64,000 bases of DNA, taken from NCBI GenBank assembly GCA_038373885.1, contig JAWZYV010012274.1:1178001-1242000 (forward strand), given 5' to 3'. Below are positions 33,669 through 45,352 of the stretch, piece after piece. The notes beneath the pieces were generated by a model. It saw only the letters and a list, made by a program, of their open reading frames with translations. It searched no databases and had not been told where the DNA came from. The DNA is from Cheiracanthium punctorium (lineage: Eukaryota > Arthropoda > Arachnida > Araneae > Cheiracanthiidae). The stretch's first letter is position 1. Each line of letters opens with the position of its first letter. Both the position numbers and the translations under genes were made by a program.

Positions 33669-33811
33669 CAGGTATGCAAATAGGGGGTCGCATAGTCGCA
33701 TGATGCAACTAAAATTTACATTTGGTTCTGCGATTTTGAAAGATAAAAATGGTTGGTGTCACGAAACTTTTGTTGGTGCTACAAAATATTTGGATCCTAT
33801 TTGCACCCCTG
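33669..33811. mobile_element. hAT-type MITE, 143 bp
   Basis: Inverted ends caggtatgcaaatagg and cctatttgcacccctg; flanks gtataatg and gtataaca match at six of eight bases. Non-coding. Confidence 0.7.
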
Positions 33812-34198
33812 GTATAACATAAAAAACCCAACAATAATTTTTTTCCAAAAGGGGTTTAAATTATATGTTTAGTTCAGATTCATGTAAATGTTAAGGAGTA
33901 AGATCGATTTTACCTAGGCTCAATTAGAAAGGATTAAAATTTTGATGACACAGGCAAAAAAGTACCTGGGTACCTGGTCATTGACACTAGGGTTAATTTG
34001 AAAAAATTTTACTACCTGATAGTGAGGTACCAATTGCAAGCAGTTTCTGCAATTTCTTATGGAATCTTAATTAAAATTATGACAATTTTAGAGTACTGTG
34101 CGTGTGAGAAAAAAATCAAAAACTTCTTCACCAGTCCAGAATGGTACAATTATAATGGTGTATGCTCAACACAATTTTTATCAAGTTATAAGATAGAA

Positions 34199-34786
34199 CA
34201 GGGTGGCTACAAAATTTCAGAAAAAAAGTTCCCTGATTTTTCCCTGATCGTCGCACACTCGGTGATGATCAAAATTATTGTGATAATAGAAAATTTCACA
34301 GTGGAATAAAGATACAGGAGTCACAAAGACCACGAAATTCCATCCTCTTGGTAAAAAGGCAATTGCCAATCGATCACTAGGTGTAATGAATCATTACTTT
34401 TCAATAGGATTCGTTACTGAATCGCAGAAATGAAGAAGTTTTGTGACCCAAAATGAGTGCTTCATATTTGAATTCAAGATGTCTGATTGATTCACATATG
34501 AATCGTACATCTGGTTTCTTGTATGATTTGTATCTTAGTATGAGTCGGAATACCAGTGGTTTTGAACTCATATAGTACCTACATCACTTAAATATTGGAT
34601 TTGTAAAATGTCAGCATCAGCTGAATATTGAATGATCTAGAATGAACCCATAATGAATGAGTCAGATGCTGATCTACAACTAAAAACAGTCTCTTTCACT
34701 AGGCGAAAACGAAGAGTTCCCTGATATTTCCAGATGGATAAAGTACCCTGATTTTTCCCCGATTTTCATGATCTGTCGCCACCCTG
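34199..34786. mobile_element. TIR element, complete copy, unclassified
   Basis: It begins cagggtggctacaaaattt and ends ctgtcgccaccctg, with subterminal ttccctgatttttcc near both ends and tagaa flanking both sides (5 bp, possibly the remnant of a longer duplication). A truncated relative is at 24165-25118. No transposase is recognised. Confidence 0.7.
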
Positions 34787-35869
34787 TAGAAAACAGAACA
34801 TGTACACTGAAATGTGAAAATGAAGTTCAGTAAAAAATAACTTTTTTTTATTGATTGATATTCTAAATAAGGTGAAAATAATAAAATAGCATTATTAACT
34901 GAAATTAATGTACAGTGGACAAACTTCATCACCTGTGAAAAGGTGTATAAATAATGTGAGTGTTTCATGAGGAAACCTGCCTGAAAATAATCTGACCTTT
35001 GACCAGGAAAAGTAGTATATTAAATACGTTGGGGCCTTAATCCCTTACAAATTAGGATTCTTATAAATATAATAAAAGACAATGATAAAATCAGATACTT
35101 CTAAGAAGCCTGTAAGTATTAAATTATGTGAAAGTGTTTTTCAGTCACCAGCTGTGACCATACTCAATGCATGTACTACTTCTTAGCCTTTTTTTATTCT
35201 TCACTCTCCTCCACTTGAGCACATGAGCATGTGAACCCCGAGAGGAAAAACTAAAAAAATAAACACATTTACAAATTAAATTAAAAAGATATATAAAGTA
35301 CACTTCTAGATTTTTGTGAATTTAAAACGTGAGTTTTACTCACCCCCACCCATCACATGCTTATTATAGCTAACGCACTGCATCATAGGTTACCACAGCA
35401 TAGTCTTTCATCGCTCGCATGTGTGATCGACCGAGTAGCCTTCTGAACCGGTCTCTGAGGAAAGACGCCGAGAGAGTTGCGGGAGAAGCGAGGCGCTTCC
35501 ATTCGCACATTTTTATTGTGCTCAGGGAAATGAAACAGAAGATATTTTTGCCATTATCTCCTCCGGATTCTCTCTCAGTTTGTTGTGTTCGGTTAGTTAA
35601 TCCATTTCTTTTTTTCATTTTCTTACTATTACACTACAGTATTTTTTACCAACCAGTGTAAATAATTAAGATGGGAGTCAAATAAGTGTTTCGGAGCTAA
35701 AGCAATGACATTTTTTAATATTATCCTTTGAAAAAAAATTTGAAATAAAAAATAAGACAGTATTTTTGCTAAAACTTATCTTGGTGATGAAATGCAAGAC
35801 CAAAGATGACTTGTTTTCTTTCAGTTGCATGGATTGTTTTTCTTTAACTGCTGGAAATGCAAATATATT
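34787..35869. other. Intron region with a GC-richer patch
   Basis: Mostly AT-rich. The patch at 35390-35600 is more balanced in composition and has a + strand frame of about 80 codons and an overlapping - strand frame, neither recognised. It could be an unrecognised exon, an internal promoter or an old insertion. Confidence 0.3.
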
Positions 35870-36537
35870 TTAACTTGGAAGGTGCATCATATCTGCATAT
35901 TTAATTTTTGAAAGTAATTTTGTGAACCTCCTTTTAAATAAACCACAAGCCACCACTGCCATGTGGTTAATTAAAGTATATGCCATGCCATTAAGAGCTT
36001 CAAGGTTTGAAATTATTTCTATTGCTTCACGATAAAAACCATCCCTTTTATTTTCATAATTTGCTACTTTTTCTATACTGCTTAGGTCTATAGTCGTTTT
36101 CTTTTTCAGCAATACAAAATAGTGCTGTGCTTAATTTTCCGAATTTTAAATCTGCTCCATGTTCTTTTTCCCTTTCTTTAGTTTCCCTTTTGATTATGCC
36201 AATATAGCATCTATTTTTATTTGTGTCATTAAACTTTATATTAACTTTGAAAAAACTTGCAGTCTCCTGTCACATGTCCATCCCTCCACAGCTGAAAATG
36301 TTTTTGTGAAATGGTGTTCATCTCTAGACTCGCATTTTGCATTATCTTCTCTACTCTCAAGTTTCTGTCTAGACAGGAAGGACCTTTTTTAATGTAACAT
36401 GAAATTCCAATCATTCCCCAAAACATTGAATTTTGCAAAAAGGGTCTACTCTTATTTTTTTTGTAATAGCAATAGAATGAAATAGACAGCTTCACAGAAG
36501 GCTGTGCATATAAAATAAAACTTAGGTAAGTACCCAT
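35870..36537 (-). pseudogene. Coding-like remnant, unrecognised
   Basis: Three overlapping frames on the - strand read like one protein broken by frameshifts: LRVEKIMQNASLEMNTISQK with FQLWRDGHVTGDC (frame ending 36241), then NIKFNDTNKNRCYIGIIKRE and KEHGADLKFGKLSTALFC, then a frame ending 35870 with REAIEIISNLEALNGMAYTL. Codon composition looks protein-like rather than random. I do not recognise the family. A decayed transposon gene in the intron is the likeliest explanation. Confidence 0.35.
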
Positions 36538-36719
36538 TTCAGCATATCTCTCCTTTTTAAAACAGAAACCCCTTATTTATTGTAGTTTTATCTTTGTAAA
36601 AAGGATAAGACTTGGAAAACCAGGGCCCTTGCTAAGGGGGTGTCTTCCACCTTCACATTGGCAAAATTAGGAATTTTGTCTGAAATTGTAAAAAAAAAAT
36701 TAACAAAACTATGATTCAC

Positions 36720-36870
36720 TTTTTTTTTTTTCTGATGGACTTCACAAAATTGTGAATTAATACAGAATACGACTGAGCTTTTTTTTTTTTTTTTTTTTTT
36801 CTGATGGACTTCACAAAATTCTGAATTAATACAGAATATGACAGCTTTTTTTTTTTTTTTTTTTTTTTTA
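36720..36870. repeat. Tandem repeat of about 63 bp with long T tracts
   Basis: The unit ctgatggacttcacaaaatt, then gaattaatacagaata(c/t)ga, then a T run occurs twice, and the T run occurs a third time. The T tracts differ in length, so slippage is expected. Confidence 0.8.
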
Positions 36871-37074
36871 CAAAAGCGATGTTATATTTTCTGATTGGGA
36901 TAGCTTAGGGTATATATTGTGTGTAAGGCAAACCAACATGAGTGGTAGCCTAGGAAGAATTTTAAAATCAGTTGTAAAACTTGTAAATCTTTCTTTTCCA
37001 GCAATCAAAACGTAGTAGGTTTGGAACAAATTAAAAACTTACAAGGGGAGGCTTAGACATTAGACGAGGCAGAT

Positions 37075-37125
37075 TTGGATGAAATGTTGATTGGTTTCAG
37101 AGGATCATTCAGAGTTGAGAAGTAA
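37075..37125 (+). pseudogene. Possible piggyBac transposase fragment
   Basis: A 16-codon open stretch reads LDEMLIGFRGSFRVEK before a stop. It resembles the DEM-x-x-GFRGRCPFR block around a catalytic Asp of piggyBac-type transposases. The match is short, with no terminal repeats nearby, so this is tentative. Confidence 0.3.
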
Positions 37126-38056
37126 ACTGCCAAAGAATTAGCTGCCAACTCTCAAGATTTTCCAAAAAAAAAAAAAAAAAAAAAAAAATGGCAACTGGGC
37201 ATTTTACTTCTCTAAGGGTCCTCTAAATCCCATAAACATTTCATAAAAATCTGTGACCCCAGCGTCTGAGCCTCTCTTTGTTAGGTGAAAAGTTTTAAAA
37301 TGAAAACTGTGATATTCTTATTCCTGGTAGACATGGCAAAACTTTTGGTAAAACTGATATCTGACTTGGCAGTTTAAGGACCTCCCCCCACCCCGCAAAT
37401 GAAAGTCTTAGCAATAGCTCTGGGAAGAGCTACTAAGAACTGATCCTTTTACATGTATGATGAAAGTATCTCTTCACTCTTTTTTTTTTTTTTTTTTTTT
37501 TTTGTAGACCCTAAACAAGCTGGGATGAGATCCCGCATAGAAGATATCAACATCTCAATATAGTTTTGACCAATTTCAGGAGACTAAATCCTAGTGGCTA
37601 AAACTTGTCAACCGCGATTTTATTATAATAATACGATATAAACATATTATGTACATGAAACACATTATTTATATACTTTTCCACTATACTGTAGGTGATA
37701 CAGATTTTTTGTCTGCTACTCTCTATAGAGTAAGCAAGTTATTAAAAAGAATTTTCTTTTTCTTCTAATGTATAATTTTACATGATTCCGAAATAAAACT
37801 GTCAACAATTGAAAACAGAAATATTTTTAGAAATCTGTTGGTAGCTGCAATAATTGAAATTAGAACAAATAAATAAAATTATTTAGAAAATTATTAAAGT
37901 TACTAAAAACAAAACAGAAATTAATTTAAGTGAATCAACTATAGTCAGTACAATTAAAATTATGATTAATTTTAAATGTTCTCATTTAGATAAAATGTGT
38001 AACTGAAAAACAATATGTAATATGAGATTAGTCAAACAACATAACAAAGATAAATC
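37126..38056. other. Intron sequence, no exon seen
   Basis: AT-rich with long A and T tracts (near 37165-37188 and 37481-37503). Nothing recognised. Confidence 0.45.
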
Positions 38057-38131
38057 AATTACATATTACTTTTTATGCATATAAATTTTCTTTTATTTAA
38101 ATTAATACATTGTTATGAAATAATAACTTAC

Positions 38132-38177
38132 TTATACAATCACTATGTTCATCTTTATACCATTCACATGGATGAAC
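38132..38177 (-). pseudogene. C22orf39: Duplicate copy of the 46-nt second coding exon
   Basis: It reads VHPCEWYKDEHSDCI plus one base, with a GTAAGT donor identical to the main copy and an acceptor AG. It differs from 39908-39953 at two coding sites: CGT to CAT (Arg to His at the conserved RPCE) and ACA to ATA. Homology continues through about 75 bp of the downstream intron (38057-38131). Upstream, the acceptor is followed at once by transposon DNA, so the polypyrimidine/branch region is replaced by TE sequence. As 46 nt is not a multiple of three, using both copies would break the frame; they could only be alternatives. Probably a dead or weak exon. Confidence 0.7.
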
Positions 38178-38178
38178 C

Positions 38179-39833
38179 TGTATTTCCTGCCGATAATCCG
38201 CACTGGCGTATAATCTGCAGACAATTTTATCAGCATTTTTTTTTTTTTAATTGCATCGTATAATCCGCGGATAATCTATAGCAGACTACCGATATTTTTC
38301 ATAAACAGTGTTTTTACTGCACACCGATATAGAAATAAAATACAATTCAAGCAACATATATGATAAATTATAAAACTGATTTTTTTTTTTTTTCAAGTTA
38401 AGAATGCATATAAATAGCAAAAAATTCATCTTATATTTCTTGAAAAGTACCTATCTAAATGTCCACCAAAATGAATGGCGATAAAGCGTGAAGATGGTTA
38501 TAAAGCAAAATGATATTTCTACTTTTTAAGTAATACAGTAAAAGCTCGATTATCCAGCATTATTTGCTGTTAAAATGCCATAAAATTTCAGCTTCTTTTT
38601 TTTTTCTAGTCTTCTCAAAAGTTTGATTAACTCCTGTGAACCGCAACTGTCCAAACTTAGAACAGAGATGCAAATTTCAAGCAGCCAGATTATATCAATA
38701 TTTCCATGAATCGTAGTGGAACCCATGAAAGCACAGTATGGAAACAAAAACAAAAACTGAGAAAATGCTCTCAAAACAAGTTACAAAAACAAAACATTTC
38801 ACAGCTGTGCTGGAGACCACTAGGAGAAAAATCAACACGGTCTTGCATTCCGATGATTCAGAACAGAGGATGATGATATCCGATGATTCAGTGTTATCGC
38901 TGAACAGAAGCTCTAGACGGGAGGGGGACAGAAAAAAAAAACACTCGTTTTTATTTTTTAATTATTCTCTTAGTATAAAGAATTGCCCTTTAAGGTCCAC
39001 TCTCACTTATGCGACCGTACCATACTGCACCAAAGTAAACTTTATTGATGGGGGGAAAGTGCATGCATTTCTACTGCTGTAACATTCTCTTGTCTGAAAA
39101 CAGTTTGCAGCTGCCCAAAGCTTCCCAATCTCGGAATACCACTTCTGAACTTCGATGGTGCCCACAGATGTTTTTAAAAAATTTCAGGTGTTTTAATTGC
39201 CTTCCGCAAATAGAACGGAAAAAATTGTCTGTCATTCCTATCCATTCCTGATGAAATTGCTTCGTTACCTAATTGGATTTTTTTCAAACCGAAGTTAGCG
39301 ATGGACGATGAGAAATAAATTTTATTAATCGAGGATTGTAAAGAGTTATACGATCCTTCAGACAAGAATTATAGCAACCAATCGCGGTAAGATAATATTT
39401 GGTGTTTGTGGATTAAGGCCAATTGACTGCACTACAGTCCAGGCCGGTCATTGGCGTAATAGGTTGCTTTGTACCTCTAAATATCGGAGTTGTCCTGGAA
39501 AATTTTTTAGTGACGGCACGTCAAAATACTCTGCAAGACCTGTGAAGGGTAAAACTGCGATCGATAGACAGCCTATATTTTATAGGTGTTCTATCTGGCA
39601 GCAATGTGTGGGAGAAGCTCAGAAAAGCTACAGCATTGTGACAAACTTTCGATTACGATTAACATATCTTGATCAAAGTACGCATCTTGCGCGGCACCAA
39701 TTGAAATCAATGTCTTCTGTTAATTAAAATGGTCCCCAAAAAATAAAATGCCACAGATAATCCGCGGCGGCACATAATCTGCACCTCCATTTTCATAAGT
39801 TTTTTAACAGATAATCTGCGGATTATGGGCAGG
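38179..39833. mobile_element. DNA transposon between the duplicated exons (pogo/Tigger-like?)
   Basis: Left end tttcctgccgataatccgc and right end gcggattatgggcaggaaa are inverted, bounded by TA on each side. Phrases such as ataatccgcgg and ataatctgcgg recur near both ends. Inside, cagtaaaagctcgattatcc at about 38536 is a typical pogo/Tigger-type terminus, and aatcgagg near 39326 may be the other end of a nested or related element. No transposase is readable. The TE fills exactly the gap between two roughly 120-bp direct repeats that each contain the exon. Confidence 0.65.
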
Positions 39834-39907
39834 AAATTACGATACTTTTTATACAAATAAATTTTCATTTATTTAAATTAATACATTTTTATCAAATAAT
39901 AACTTAC

Positions 39908-39953
39908 TTGTACAATCACTATGTTCATCTTTATACCATTCACATGGACGAAC
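39908..39953 (-). CDS. C22orf39: C22orf39/PANTS-like protein, second coding exon
   Basis: 46 nt between acceptor taattattacag and donor GTAAGT. It reads VRPCEWYKDEHSDCT plus the first base of a Ser codon completed by the exon at 32801-32919. RPCE-x-Y/W matches human RPCEAYRAEW, and C-EWYKDEHSD-C is the first CX9C motif. Phases fit on both sides. It is preferred over the 38 kb copy because it keeps the conserved Arg and has normal intron sequence upstream. Confidence 0.87.
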
Positions 39954-39957
39954 CTGT

Positions 39958-40245
39958 AATAATTACACTTTTTCGTTAAATGTACAAAATTCATCTCAAA
40001 CTGTTCACAAATAATTTCATTATCATTATCAATTGATAACTATAACCTATGCCTCCTAAGCAATTCCAGCATGGTGGGCAGGAATTGAAAGTTAAGGTTG
40101 CCTGCAGCAAACAGATTTTTAAATGTGCAAATGAACTTAATACATTTTGTTGTGTTCTAAAAGTTCCTCACTCTAATTTAACAAACTCATTGTCTGTGAT
40201 AATTTTTAAAATATCAATTTTATCATCGGCTTACCACTGCATCAA

Positions 40246-40284
<39 letters not shown>

Positions 40285-41224
40285 TGTTAGGTTCTTTTTG
40301 CACTCAAGTTGTGCTTTAATGAAGTTTTATGTTATTTTGTTCTTCATAGTGAAATAAATTTATCGTGCAATTATAGAACTGCATTCCTTCTGACATATTT
40401 TGAATGTAAATCGTATGAGGGTGAGAAGATGTTTTGGTAAATAAATATCTAAATGATATTCATATGTCATTAGTATAGGAACTTTTAGGACACTCTTTAT
40501 ATAATATAAAAGTATATGAAGTTGATATGTTTGTCTGTCATGTAATTTTTTTAAACATTTTAATTTAACAAATTGTAAAACAAAACATTAACTTTCATCC
40601 AGTAATTAACAGCATGCTTGCAAGGGTGAGCAAGAGATTCTTACAGTTAGAGACCTATTCTAGAATTTCCAGTTTCCATCCACAAATTGAATAAACTAAA
40701 ATAACGATAAGGAAAAAGTCGAAAGATACGAGTTCTGAGCTTTTAAGAGAATGAAAGCAGGGGTCGATCAAGGAATTTTTTCCAGGTTCCCATTTTTGTG
40801 AAAGTTGCTTATTTTTCTAAATTTCAATATTTAATTTTGTGAATTTTAACACTTATTTTTGTCAATTTTCATACCAACTTTTAATAAAAGTAACTTTTTT
40901 TGTTAAAATATTTGATAAAACAGATTAAAATGTCGAGTAAAATGCCAATGAAGGCCCATTTTAATCGATTTTATTTTTGTGAAGGGTCCATTTTAATCAG
41001 TGGTCGATCGAGGATTTTTTCAGAAGAGTAAAAATACTTCTTAATCGATTTAGAAGGAGTATTTTCCTATCCACAGGAGTAATTAAAGCAATGAACAATT
41101 ATTTATATTTTCAAACGCATAATTAAATTGCATTTAACACATAACTCATATATAATAACTGATTACACAATTTAGGTACACTGTTAGTGTTAACTGTAAA
41201 TTTCACTGTTTACATTAAAAGTTA
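39958..41224. other. Intron sequence with dispersed repeat traces
   Basis: A long T tract lies at about 40252-40279. The phrases ggggtcgatcaaggaatttt (about 40760) and gtggtcgatcgaggatttt (about 41000) are near-repeats, possibly termini of an unrecognised element. No exon is seen. Confidence 0.4.
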
Positions 41225-41872
41225 TCGCAGATTCCAACAAATTTAAATATTCACCAATTAGTAAACAAACACATATTTTTTCATATGATGAATGAAAGAT
41301 ATAGTATAGTACCATAGTACTAAATTAATTCAAGTTGTTACTTACTAATATCACATTCAAATTATGTGATATTAGTAATGTAGTAGATTAGGATGTAATT
41401 AATGTAGGAGAAAACACTCAGATATGAAATTTAAATTTTGTTGCTTTTCAGTTTTTCTTAAATCTTATAGCACATTACATTACTCATTTAATTATGAAAT
41501 AGTAACCAGAAGAAAACCCCCATAATATTCAGTGTTCATAAATATGTAAAGTCAATAAACTGCTACTTCTTTTTAATAAAATGTGCAGCTAAAAAAATTA
41601 ATCATTTCACAAAAATTTTAAAAATTGATTAATAATACATAAAGGAAACACTTGGATATTAAATTTTGCTGCATTTTAATTTCTGAAGTTTTACACCATA
41701 TGAAATATTGCTTAAAAACAAACTAATTAAATTAATCACTGCAATCAAAGTTTAACAATGGTTTAATTAATTTTAATTAAATATTCGGTATTCGGCCGAA
41801 CATTCGGTCAGAATTTTAACTGAATACTCAGTATTTGTTATTCGGCAAAATATGGTATTCGGTGCATCCCTA
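41225..41872. mobile_element. Truncated hAT-like element (attcggtgcatccct family)
   Basis: The right end ggtattcggtgcatccct is intact, and the interior aligns in reverse orientation with the complete copy at 43381-44184 (cataagaaa..., tgcaatcaaagtttaacaa and related blocks). The left end is lost near 41225. A predicted 86-residue frame at the right end is a shadow. Confidence 0.65.
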
Positions 41873-42074
41873 ATTCCTGGTCTCACTGGCAGTTCACTGA
41901 AAGTGAGTATTTGAATGGTACGGACAACCTTTTTTTTCCCACATTCAAATTGTGTACAAGATATAGTTATAGCTTTATATGTTACATGTCTTTCATTGAC
42001 CACTGTTAAACTATTTGGTAATCTATCAAACATAATTTTATTTTAAACATAAAAATGTGTGTGTTCCCTTAATC

Positions 42075-42753
42075 CAGGCACGTGCCAACAGAGGGGGCAG
42101 GGGGGTTTATCGCCCCCTCGGCAAATGAGTAGAAGGGGCAAACTATATAATTTGCCCCCTCTGTATTTTAACCCTCTCAATAGTTTTCTCCTTCAGGATG
42201 GAGGGAAGCAATTTTTCCAGCCCTTCCCCTCAAGAAAACGGTTATTTAAACAAACTAATAAGGCATAAACGAAAATTTTACTAGCTCAAACGAAGGGGGG
42301 AGTGGCGAAATAGCTGCCACCCCTTTCGCACGAAGAAAACAGTTATTTTAAGCAAACTATTGATATACCAAAAAAAAAATAATTAAAAAAAAATCAGGTA
42401 AATGAATTAGTTTACATGAAACTGACACAGGAAATTTGGCTTACACTCGAATACTTTTTTGCGAGGGTGTAACAGACGAGGTTAAAAAAGATTGAAGTCG
42501 ATTATTTATAAAAATAGGCGGGGGGGGGGGCACAAATTGCTGCCCCGTCCCTGAAGAAAATGATAATTGTAATTGAGCTATAGAAGTACAAACAAAAATT
42601 TTCCTGGTACCAAGGTTGACACCTTTTATTTTAAAAACATTTGTTGGTGGAGGGGGGGGGGGTGAGAGGCTGGTGAAATGACTGCCCCCCCTCACGATGT
42701 CGGAAAAAATCGTTCGCCCCCCCCCCACTTCCCAAGAAGTTGGCACGTCCCTG
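42075..42753. mobile_element. hAT-type non-autonomous element, perfect 8-bp duplication
   Basis: Ends caggcacgtgccaac and gttggcacgtccctg are inverted; identical ccttaatc flanks at 42067-42074 and 42754-42761. The interior alternates AT-rich DNA with G or C runs (ggggggg...). 679 bp, no transposase. Confidence 0.9.
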
Positions 42754-42804
42754 CCTTAATCCCATATTTAACACTGATTATAGGCTGCTTCTATGGCTCA
42801 TGTC

Positions 42805-44384
42805 GTGGTACTGTTACTGTGAAAGTCCAAATATTGGAGAATGTCGACATTCACATAGTCGCTTGGTGTATTTCCGAAATATTCGCCAAATATCCTTATT
42901 TCTGACTAACACCAGCGAATGTCGAAATTCACCATGCACTAATGGTGAATGTTTAATATGTAGTAGATTTGCATTTAGTTCTCCGTATTTCAGGGAGCGA
43001 TAAAATTCCACAAGGGTGATGTAACTTTTTTGCCTATCTTACTGAGAGGTGTAAGCAATCATGGTGAGGAGTGGGGTTTGTCACTCTGTAAAGGCATTTT
43101 CACTGCCAGACATGTAGCTTTAGATTCTAATGTGAGAAGAGATACTCGATATTACTTGCCTTCTTAATAATAACAGCCTTTTCGATAAATATTAAGCATT
43201 TAGTTTTAAATTTAGCCAATCAAGAACTTTTTTTTTACTGTTACATTTATACTGTATATGTCAAAATAGAAAAAAGCTTAAGTAACAACACATGTAAATA
43301 AAGTTTTGAACTTAAGCTGTACATTCTAAATGAGAAAAGAAAATAATACCAATAAAAAACTTACTTTATTATGTTATTGATAGGGATGCACCAAATACCA
43401 TATTTTGCCGAATAACGAATACCGAATATTCGGCTGAATACCGAATACTTGGTTAAAATTTATTAAACCGTTATTAAACTTTGATTGCAATGATTCATTT
43501 AATTAGTTTTTTCTTAAACAATATTTCATATGGTGTAACACTTCAAAAATCGAAATGCTGCAAAATTTAATATCCAAGTGTGTTTCCTTTATATATTATT
43601 AATAACTTTTTTAAATATTACTGAAATACTGGTAATTTTTTTACCTGCATATTTTATTAATTGACTTTACATATTTATAAACACTTAATATTTGAGGTTT
43701 TTTTTTCCTTGTTACTGTTTCAAATTTAAATCAGTTAGTAAATAGCAAGGTTAATGTAATGTGTCATAAGATTTACGAAAAATTGAAAAGCAACAAAATT
43801 CAAATTTAACATCTGAGTGTTTTCTCTTACATTAAAACTAACTTCATTGTGATATTAGTTTTTTGTGTGATTGTGGAACGCTATGTTAGGGCTATCTGCC
43901 AAGGATGGGGGGGTGCCTTGGTAGGAGGACTTTCTAAGGGTTTCTAATGTTTATTCATATGTGATATTACTAGTAACAACTTGAATCAATTTAGTACTAT
44001 GGTACTATACTATATCTGTCATTCATGATATAAAAAATACGTATTTGTTTACCGATTTTTGAATACTTAAATTTGTTTACTATTCGATCGCCGAATATTT
44101 AAGTATCCGGCCGAACTGAATATTCAGTTTGTCTGCCGAATAGGCAGTATACCGAATACCAACCGAATATTCGGTGCATCCCTAGTTATTGAAATCTTAT
44201 TTATTGCTGTTTTTGACCTCCACCACAGTATATCTGTGACTGTCGACATACACCGGTGATGGTCTGAATGTACAAGAATATAATCAAATATTTGGTCTTT
44301 CACCGACGTATTTCGTATATGTCGACATTCACTGATGAATGTCGACATTCTCCAATTTCGGTCTTTCACAGTAACAGTATCACA
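42805..44384. mobile_element. TIR element with gaatgtcgacattc palindromes, host of a nested hAT
   Basis: The left end gtggtactgttactgtgaaa and right end tttcacagtaacagtatcac are inverted for about 50 bp, including ttggagaatgtcgacattc and its complement. The 14-bp palindrome gaatgtcgacattc and close variants occur several times just inside both ends. A complete hAT element (43381-44184) sits inside. The target duplication is unclear, so the superfamily is unknown. Confidence 0.72.
43381..44184. mobile_element. Complete non-autonomous hAT-like element, 804 bp
   Basis: Ends tagggatgcaccaaatacc and ttcggtgcatcccta; identical gttattga at 43373-43380 and 44185-44192. cgaat / attcgg repeats crowd both termini. 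It inserted into the TIR element 42805-44384. A truncated relative lies at 41225-41872. Confidence 0.9.
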
Positions 44385-44602
44385 ACAAAAATATTTTTTA
44401 AATGTACGAAAAAAAGTCTTCTCTTTGTTTTAACTTAACAAATATTTTATAACACGCCAACATTAAACTTTCAATGTTACCTCTTTTTCTTTATCGGTTT
44501 GCAATTATTACTGACACTTAGTGGATAAACACAATGAGGGAGCAACTTTTGATTGGGTATTTAGCATACTTTGTAGTACTTTATGTAAATTACGATTCCC
44601 GC

Positions 44603-44768
44603 CAAGGGCGGATCCAGACACTTGTTTCAGAGGGGGTGCAAATCATGAATACTCATTTTATCTAGTGTCAAGCCCCTTAATATTGGTGAGAGCCCCATTT
44701 ATCTAGTGTAAATACATTTTTCTCGGAGGGGGTGCGCACCCCCTGCGCCCTCCCCCTGGATCCGTTTG
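44603..44768. mobile_element. hAT-type MITE (gggcggatccag family)
   Basis: Ends caagggcggatccag and ctggatccgtttg; identical attcccgc at 44595-44602 and 44769-44776. 166 bp with an internal ggggtgcgcacccc palindrome. Confidence 0.9.
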
Positions 44769-44880
44769 ATTCCCGCTTACAAGATCTGCCCAGGGCCTGA
44801 CACCCAGGAATGCGAGTATGTTAACTTTAAGCTTTGTCCAACAGGATAAAATTTATCCATTTGCTTAGCATATTTAAATG

Positions 44881-45220
44881 TAGCGCCAGCCTAAGGTGCA
44901 CAAATGCGCTGCCAAAAAAAAAATTAAAAATTATATAGTACAAATTAAAATTTTTATGCAACTTGTAATACAAATTACTCACTTGAATACGTTAATAACA
45001 TTGTTCAACAAAACACTTCCATATCAACTATTTATTAAATTTTTGTGTTTTAGTCTTTTAATCCCTTTAAAATACCAACTTTAGTTATTAAATTCCTTCA
45101 AATTTCAATTACAAACTATACCTTTTTGTGGAGATATTCTCTGTCCCAATTTTCATTGTACGGGTAGGGGGAGCCAAATCTCATTCTTGCACATACATTT
45201 TTACTTTTAGGCCGGCCCTA
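44881..45220. mobile_element. hAT-type MITE (tagggccggccta family)
   Basis: Ends tagcgccagccta and aggccggcccta; flanks tttaaatg and attaaatg (one mismatch). 340 bp; a 62-codon open frame inside is low-complexity. Confidence 0.75.
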
Positions 45221-45352
45221 ATTAAATGTGAAGTTTAGCTCGAACAAGCGGTGATCGTGTCCCTCGACCCCCCCCAAGGTTCTGCTGAACAGGTTTAGGA
45301 ATGCTTAAAGCACATGCACACAAGAATTATTCATAAAGGAGCATTTTCCTAC

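Noticed and set aside
35390..35660. Exon or promoter on the + strand
   Set aside because: The patch is compositionally distinct, but there is no convincing splice site, protein similarity or core promoter to justify a call.
38738..39082. + strand frame of 114 codons inside the transposon between the duplicated exons
   Set aside because: Lys/Thr-rich low-complexity translation with no transposase blocks; not supported as a gene.
38132..39953. Both 46-nt exon copies used in one transcript
   Set aside because: 46 nt each would shift the frame; they could only be alternatives.
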